Positions 60,916-64,000 of a DNA stretch of 64,000 nt are shown here, one piece after another. The stretch spans positions 4,198,422-4,262,421 of the forward strand of contig NZ_CP051627.1 in the NCBI RefSeq assembly GCF_023208015.1, given 5' to 3'. Within the stretch, counting starts at the first letter, position 1, and every line of letters starts with the position of its first letter. Under the pieces are notes generated by a model. The model ran no database searches and was not told the origin of the DNA. It was given only the letters and a program-made list of their open reading frames with translations. Made by a program: the position numbers and the translations under genes. The stretch is from Thermobifida alba (GTDB lineage: Bacteria > Actinomycetota > Actinomycetes > Streptosporangiales > Streptosporangiaceae).

Positions 60916-62973
60916 ATGCCACACTCCCCCGCGGGGACCACCACCGTGAACTCGGTCGGAATCGCCCGTCTGGCCGGCGTGGGGCGGGCCGCCGTCAGCA
61001 ACTGGCGGCGGCGCTACCCGGACTTCCCCGCGCCCGTCGGGGGAGCCGCGGGCAGCCCGCTCTTCGACCTCGACGAGGTCCGGGAGTGGCTGCGCAGGAC
61101 GAACAAGCTCGCCGCGGACGAGAGCCCGGAGGCCGCGGTCGAGGCGGTGTGGAACCTCCTCGACCCGCTGCGGGAGCGCCTGGGCGGGGCCGACGCCGTG
61201 GCGCTGCTGGGCGCCGCCCTGGCGGTGCGGGAGCGCGGCGCGGACCCGGCGGCGCTGCCCGACGGGGAACTGCGCGGGCAGCTCCTCGCCTGCCTCGACA
61301 CGGGGACCGCGCCCCCCGAACTGCCCGGCGCCGAGGAGTGGCGGCAGCCCCTGCTCGACGCGGCCGACCGGCTGGGGGAGCTCGGCCCCGCACCGGACGC
61401 CTTCGAACGCCTCCACCAGCGCTACCTCACCTCGGTCGCCCGCCACTTCTTCGCCGACACCCCCCAGATCGGCGCGCTGATCGCGGAGCTGGCGGCCCCC
61501 GCCGGCGGCACCGTGTTCGACCCGTCGTGCGGCAGCGGGACGCTGCTGCACGCGGTCGCGGGCCGGGCGCCGGGCGCCGCGCTCCGCGGCCAGGAGATCG
61601 ACCCGGGAGCCGCCCGCCTCGCCGCGGTCCGCCTCCAGCTGGCGGGAGCGCGGCTCGACATCCGCGTCGGCGACTCGCTGCGCGCGGACGCCTTCGACGG
61701 CCTCCGCGCCGACGCGGTGGTCGCCCACCCCCCGTTCAACCAGGCCGACTGGGGCTTCGAGGAGCTCAGCCTCGACCCGCGGTGGCGGTACGGGACCCCC
61801 GCCCGCAAGGAACCCGAACTCGCCTGGGTGCAGCACGCCCTGGCGCACACGCGGCCAGGCGGCACCGCGGTCGTGGTGCTGCCCCCCACGGTGGCGTCGC
61901 GCGGCAGCGGCCGCCGGGTGCGCCGCGAACTGATCCGGCGCGGGGCGCTGCACGCCGTGATCGCCCTGCCCCCGGGACTCGCCCCGCCGATGGGGGTGCC
62001 GCTGATGCTGTGGGTGCTGCGCAACCCGGAGGACGGCGCCGCCCCGGCGGGCGGGGTGCTGCTGTTCGACGCCTCCGACGGCCGCGCCGACGACCTGCGG
62101 GGCGAGACCGCCCGGCCGTGGCCCGCGACGGCCGAGCGCGTCGCCGCCGTCTACCGGGCGTTCGCCGAGGACCCGGAGTCGGTGGCGGAGGTCCCGGGCA
62201 GCCACCGGGTGGTGCCGCTGGCCGACCTGCTGGACGAGGCGGTGGACGTCTCCCCGGGCCGCCACGTGCAGCGGCCCGGCGCCGACGCCGGCAGGCTCAC
62301 CGAGACCCGCGACGACCTGATGCGGCTCTCCGAGGACCTGGTCACCTCGCTGCCGGGGCTGCGGCCCGCCGCGGGCACGCTGCACCAGGCGATGACCACG
62401 CTGGGGGAGCTGAGCCGGATCGGCGGACTGGAGGTCGTGTACCGGCGCACCGGGGAGGACCCCGGGGACGACGGGCCCTCCCTGCCCGCCCTCACCGGGG
62501 AGGACGTCGAGCACGACGCCGCCCCCTCGGGCCGGGTGCGCCTGGACGAGAACACGGTCCGGCTCCGGCCGGGCGACGTCGTGCTGCCCCGGATCGCGCG
62601 GCGGCCGGTGGCGCGCGTGGTCACCGACGAGCAGGCCGCCCTGCACGGCAGCACCTACCTGCTGCGCCCCGACCCCGAGGTGGTGGACCCGTGGTTCCTC
62701 GCCGGGTTCCTCACCGGTTCGGGGGCCTGCGCGGCGGCCGCCTCCACGAGCCGCCCCGGCGTCACCCGCGTCACCGAGCTGCGCAAGGTGGAGGTGCCCC
62801 GCCTGCCGCTGGCCGACCAGCGCGCCTACGGCGAGGCGTTCCGCCGCCTCACCGAGTTCCGCCGCACCCTGCGCCGCACCACCGAGGTCGGCGACCGCCT
62901 GTGGCGGCTGCTCACCGAAGGCCTGGCGGTGGGCACGCTGCGCCCGGGACGCACCGATGGTCTTGACACCTGA
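60916..62973 (+). CDS. N6-adenine DNA methylase-like protein with N-terminal HTH and HsdS-like C-terminus
   Basis: A 685-residue protein. Residues about 12-60 are a MerR/excisionase-like helix-turn-helix (VGIARLAGVGRAAVSNWRRR ... FDLDEVREWLRR). Residues about 170-400 are an HsdM-type methylase core: motif I TVFDPSCGSGTLLHAV and motif IV VVAHPPFNQADWGFEEL, where the usual Asn of NPPF is His. The C-terminal 200 residues resemble type I specificity/target-recognition segments (VRLRPGDVVLPRIARRPVA ... PLADQRAYGEAFRRLTEF). Similar HTH-methylase proteins with HPPF occur in Streptomyces. Methylation activity is uncertain. No restriction subunit is adjacent. The last codons (GLDT, stop) fall in a repeated GGTCTTGACAC motif. 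Confidence 0.8.
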   Translation: MPHSPAGTTTVNSVGIARLAGVGRAAVSNWRRRYPDFPAPVGGAAGSPLFDLDEVREWLRRTNKLAADESPEAAVEAVWNLLDPLRERLGGADAVALLGAALAVRERGADPAALPDGELRGQLLACLDTGTAPPELPGAEEWRQPLLDAADRLGELGPAPDAFERLHQRYLTSVARHFFADTPQIGALIAELAAPAGGTVFDPSCGSGTLLHAVAGRAPGAALRGQEIDPGAARLAAVRLQLAGARLDIRVGDSLRADAFDGLRADAVVAHPPFNQADWGFEELSLDPRWRYGTPARKEPELAWVQHALAHTRPGGTAVVVLPPTVASRGSGRRVRRELIRRGALHAVIALPPGLAPPMGVPLMLWVLRNPEDGAAPAGGVLLFDASDGRADDLRGETARPWPATAERVAAVYRAFAEDPESVAEVPGSHRVVPLADLLDEAVDVSPGRHVQRPGADAGRLTETRDDLMRLSEDLVTSLPGLRPAAGTLHQAMTTLGELSRIGGLEVVYRRTGEDPGDDGPSLPALTGEDVEHDAAPSGRVRLDENTVRLRPGDVVLPRIARRPVARVVTDEQAALHGSTYLLRPDPEVVDPWFLAGFLTGSGACAAAASTSRPGVTRVTELRKVEVPRLPLADQRAYGEAFRRLTEFRRTLRRTTEVGDRLWRLLTEGLAVGTLRPGRTDGLDT

Positions 62974-63012
62974 GGGACCCATCCGCGTTTCTGCCCCATA
63001 CCGTCAAGATCA
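62958..63012. repeat. TGGTCTTGAC / GTCAAGATCA inverted motif pair
   Basis: TGGTCTTGAC (62958-62967), which forms the 3' end of the methylase-like gene, faces GTCAAGATCA (63003-63012). Related copies lie at 59396-59405, 63283-63292 and 19181-19190. A short dispersed repeat is inferred. Confidence 0.5.
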
Positions 63013-63044
63013 ACGGGTGTGGGGCGGGCGGTGAACTGGCCGAT

Positions 63045-63224
63045 GTCTTCGGCCGCGAGGCGCGGCAGCCTTGAGGTCCGCTCCGGTCCCGGAGGGATGG
63101 TCGTCGTCCCGTAGCGCTTCGCCTTCCCACCCCCGCGGCGCTTCACTTCCGGATACCCGTCGCCTGGCAGTCCCTCCAGGACCCCGGGGCTCGGGTAGGG
63201 CTGCCGGGCCTCCCGGCCGAAGCA
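63045..63224. repeat. Inverted-repeat-bounded element B (180 bp)
   Basis: The ends are 29-bp inverted repeats (63045-63073, containing GGCCGCGAGGCGCGGCAGCC; 63196-63224). The element is the reverse complement of element A over most of its length and lacks about 70 bp of it. It separates the methylase-like gene from the broken hsdS. The remaining bases to 63297 carry no gene. Confidence 0.7.
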
Positions 63225-63297
63225 GACCCACTGGTTCACCGCACGCCCGCACCCCGGCCCGTGACCACCCCCCCGACCGCGATGATCTTGACACCGC

Positions 63298-63949
63298 TGG
63301 CACTCCCGGTTCGCCTACTACTACCTCAGCAGCGACCCCTTCTACGGGTACATCTACTCCGCGCTGGCCGTGGGGGCCACGAACCAGATCGAACTGAGCA
63401 ACGACCGCCTTGCCGGTGCGCCTGCGGTGCTTCCAGGACTGGAGGAGCAGCGGAGGATCGCGGACTTCCTTGACGTTGAGACGGCTCGGATCGGCATGCT
63501 TGCGCACCACCGTGCCAGGCAGATGCAACTACTTTCACTCAGAAGTAGTTCCTGGACATCTCAGGTTTATTCCTATTTGTCCAGTAAGAACCCGGTGAAA
63601 GGTAGGCGGAGGGAGAATTCTCCCTAAATACGTCGCTCTTGCGGCTTCTTCTCCTCAAGTGCGCCAGCAAATAGAAACGGGTGTTTCTGGTGCTGGTGGC
63701 CTTGCAAATAATCTCCCTTCGGGGGTGGTGCGAAATTTGGAGATTCCTCTCCCGGGGCAAGAGGAACAGGGAGAAGTCGTTCGAGCATGGGAGAGATACC
63801 AGGAGCGAACAGCAGATCTTAAAGCTTCTTTGGAACGCCAACTCGCACTCCCCGCCGAGCGTCGCCAGGCCCTCATCACGGCTGCGGTCACCGGGCAGTT
63901 CGACGTGACGACGGCCGGGCGTGCCGGGGAGGCTGTCGCCTCGGTGTGA
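63298..63949 (+). pseudogene. Remnant of a type I restriction specificity gene (hsdS)
   Basis: Two out-of-frame fragments. From 63298, HSRFAYYYLSSDPFYGYIY, then VGATNQIELSNDRLAGAP and LPGLEEQRRIADFLDVETAR give the end of a first target-recognition domain and its conserved helix. From about 63602 another frame reads ILPKYVALAASSPQVRQQIE, GLANNLPSGVVRNLEIPLPG and LALPAERRQALITAAVTGQF, the C-terminal half of a second domain. The 5' part is missing, a stop lies directly upstream of 63298, and most of the second domain is deleted. Bases about 63540-63850 are clearly AT-richer than the rest of the window, pointing to foreign origin. Confidence 0.8.
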
Positions 63950-64000
63950 GTCCGGGGAAAGCAGCGGCCCCCGGATCTGGTTCCGAGGGCCGGAGTGTGT

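Noticed and set aside
59773..62982. Minus-strand 1069-codon frame over the methylase-like gene and repeats
   Set aside because: It runs through a real gene on the other strand, an AT-rich promoter and non-coding repeats; no domain is seen.
59362..63300. CRISPR array in the repeat-rich region
   Set aside because: Repeats are few, long, mostly inverted and unevenly spaced; no short direct repeat with regular spacers and no cas genes.
60916..63949. Complete type I restriction-modification system
   Set aside because: No hsdR-type helicase/nuclease gene is present and the hsdS is broken; only a methylase-like gene and a remnant remain.

Overview
This is a chromosome segment of a high-GC Gram-positive bacterium, almost certainly a filamentous or related actinomycete. 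Base composition is visibly well above 65% G+C. GTG starts are frequent, many genes look leaderless with a TANNNT box 6-7 nt before the start codon, and the family set is typical of actinobacteria: DUF3263, DUF3027, DUF2530, DUF2637, a solitary CIRCE-controlled groEL, an IdeR-type DtxR regulator, a PAS-GAF-PP2C-HATPase phosphatase and a mycosin-like subtilase. Nocardiopsaceae or another Streptosporangiales lineage is a guess; genus cannot be fixed from the sequence alone.

Layout. 1-5.3 kb: end of an acyl-CoA dehydrogenase, a DUF2637 membrane protein, cysS, rlmB and tRNA-Thr(UGU). 5.3-6.9 kb: a decayed two-gene module. 6.9-10.7 kb: a MazG-like protein, a beta-lactamase-fold protein and a mycosin-like subtilase that both lack their catalytic serine, and a DUF62 SAM-hydrolase family protein. 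10.7-14.2 kb: DUF3263, otsB, a Uma2 protein and otsA (trehalose). 14.4-16.3 kb: a SAM-I riboswitch, a threonine-synthase-like enzyme and a ThiS/MoaD-like sulfur carrier, best read as the MetM/MetO route from O-phosphohomoserine to homocysteine. 16.3-18.2 kb: two CIRCE operators and groEL. 18.2-24.3 kb: Nudix protein, small membrane proteins, XPB-type helicase and its XPB/Ssl2-N-terminal-like partner. 24.3-33 kb: cold-shock protein, DUF3027, alpha/beta hydrolase, AIM24, a sacsin/Hsp90-like ATPase, a class I methyltransferase and DUF2530. 33-41.5 kb: purine permease, MarR/MFS pair, ThpR, a 32-residue membrane peptide, a membrane-anchored secreted protein, Uma2, GDPD and SerC. 41.6-44.9 kb: a receptor-like locus (cytosolic N-terminus, transmembrane hairpin, extracellular LIVBP-type binding domain) split by a frameshift. 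44.9-59.4 kb: citrate synthase, PdxH, IdeR, PP2C phosphatase, YihY, thiolase, a YcaQ-type glycosylase, a 56-residue double-CxxC zinc-ribbon-like protein, a two-component system, exonuclease III and ribokinase.

59.4-64 kb is an accessory patch. Two copies of an inverted-repeat-bounded, apparently non-coding element lie in opposite orientation around a DUF4352 protein and an HTH-containing N6-adenine methylase-like gene. Beyond the second copy lies a broken, AT-richer hsdS remnant. It looks like the scar of a type I-like modification locus reshaped by repeats.

Most housekeeping genes are separated by strong intrinsic hairpins, many shared by convergent genes. Coordinates of repeats, operators and hairpins were read by eye; no searches or folding programs were run.
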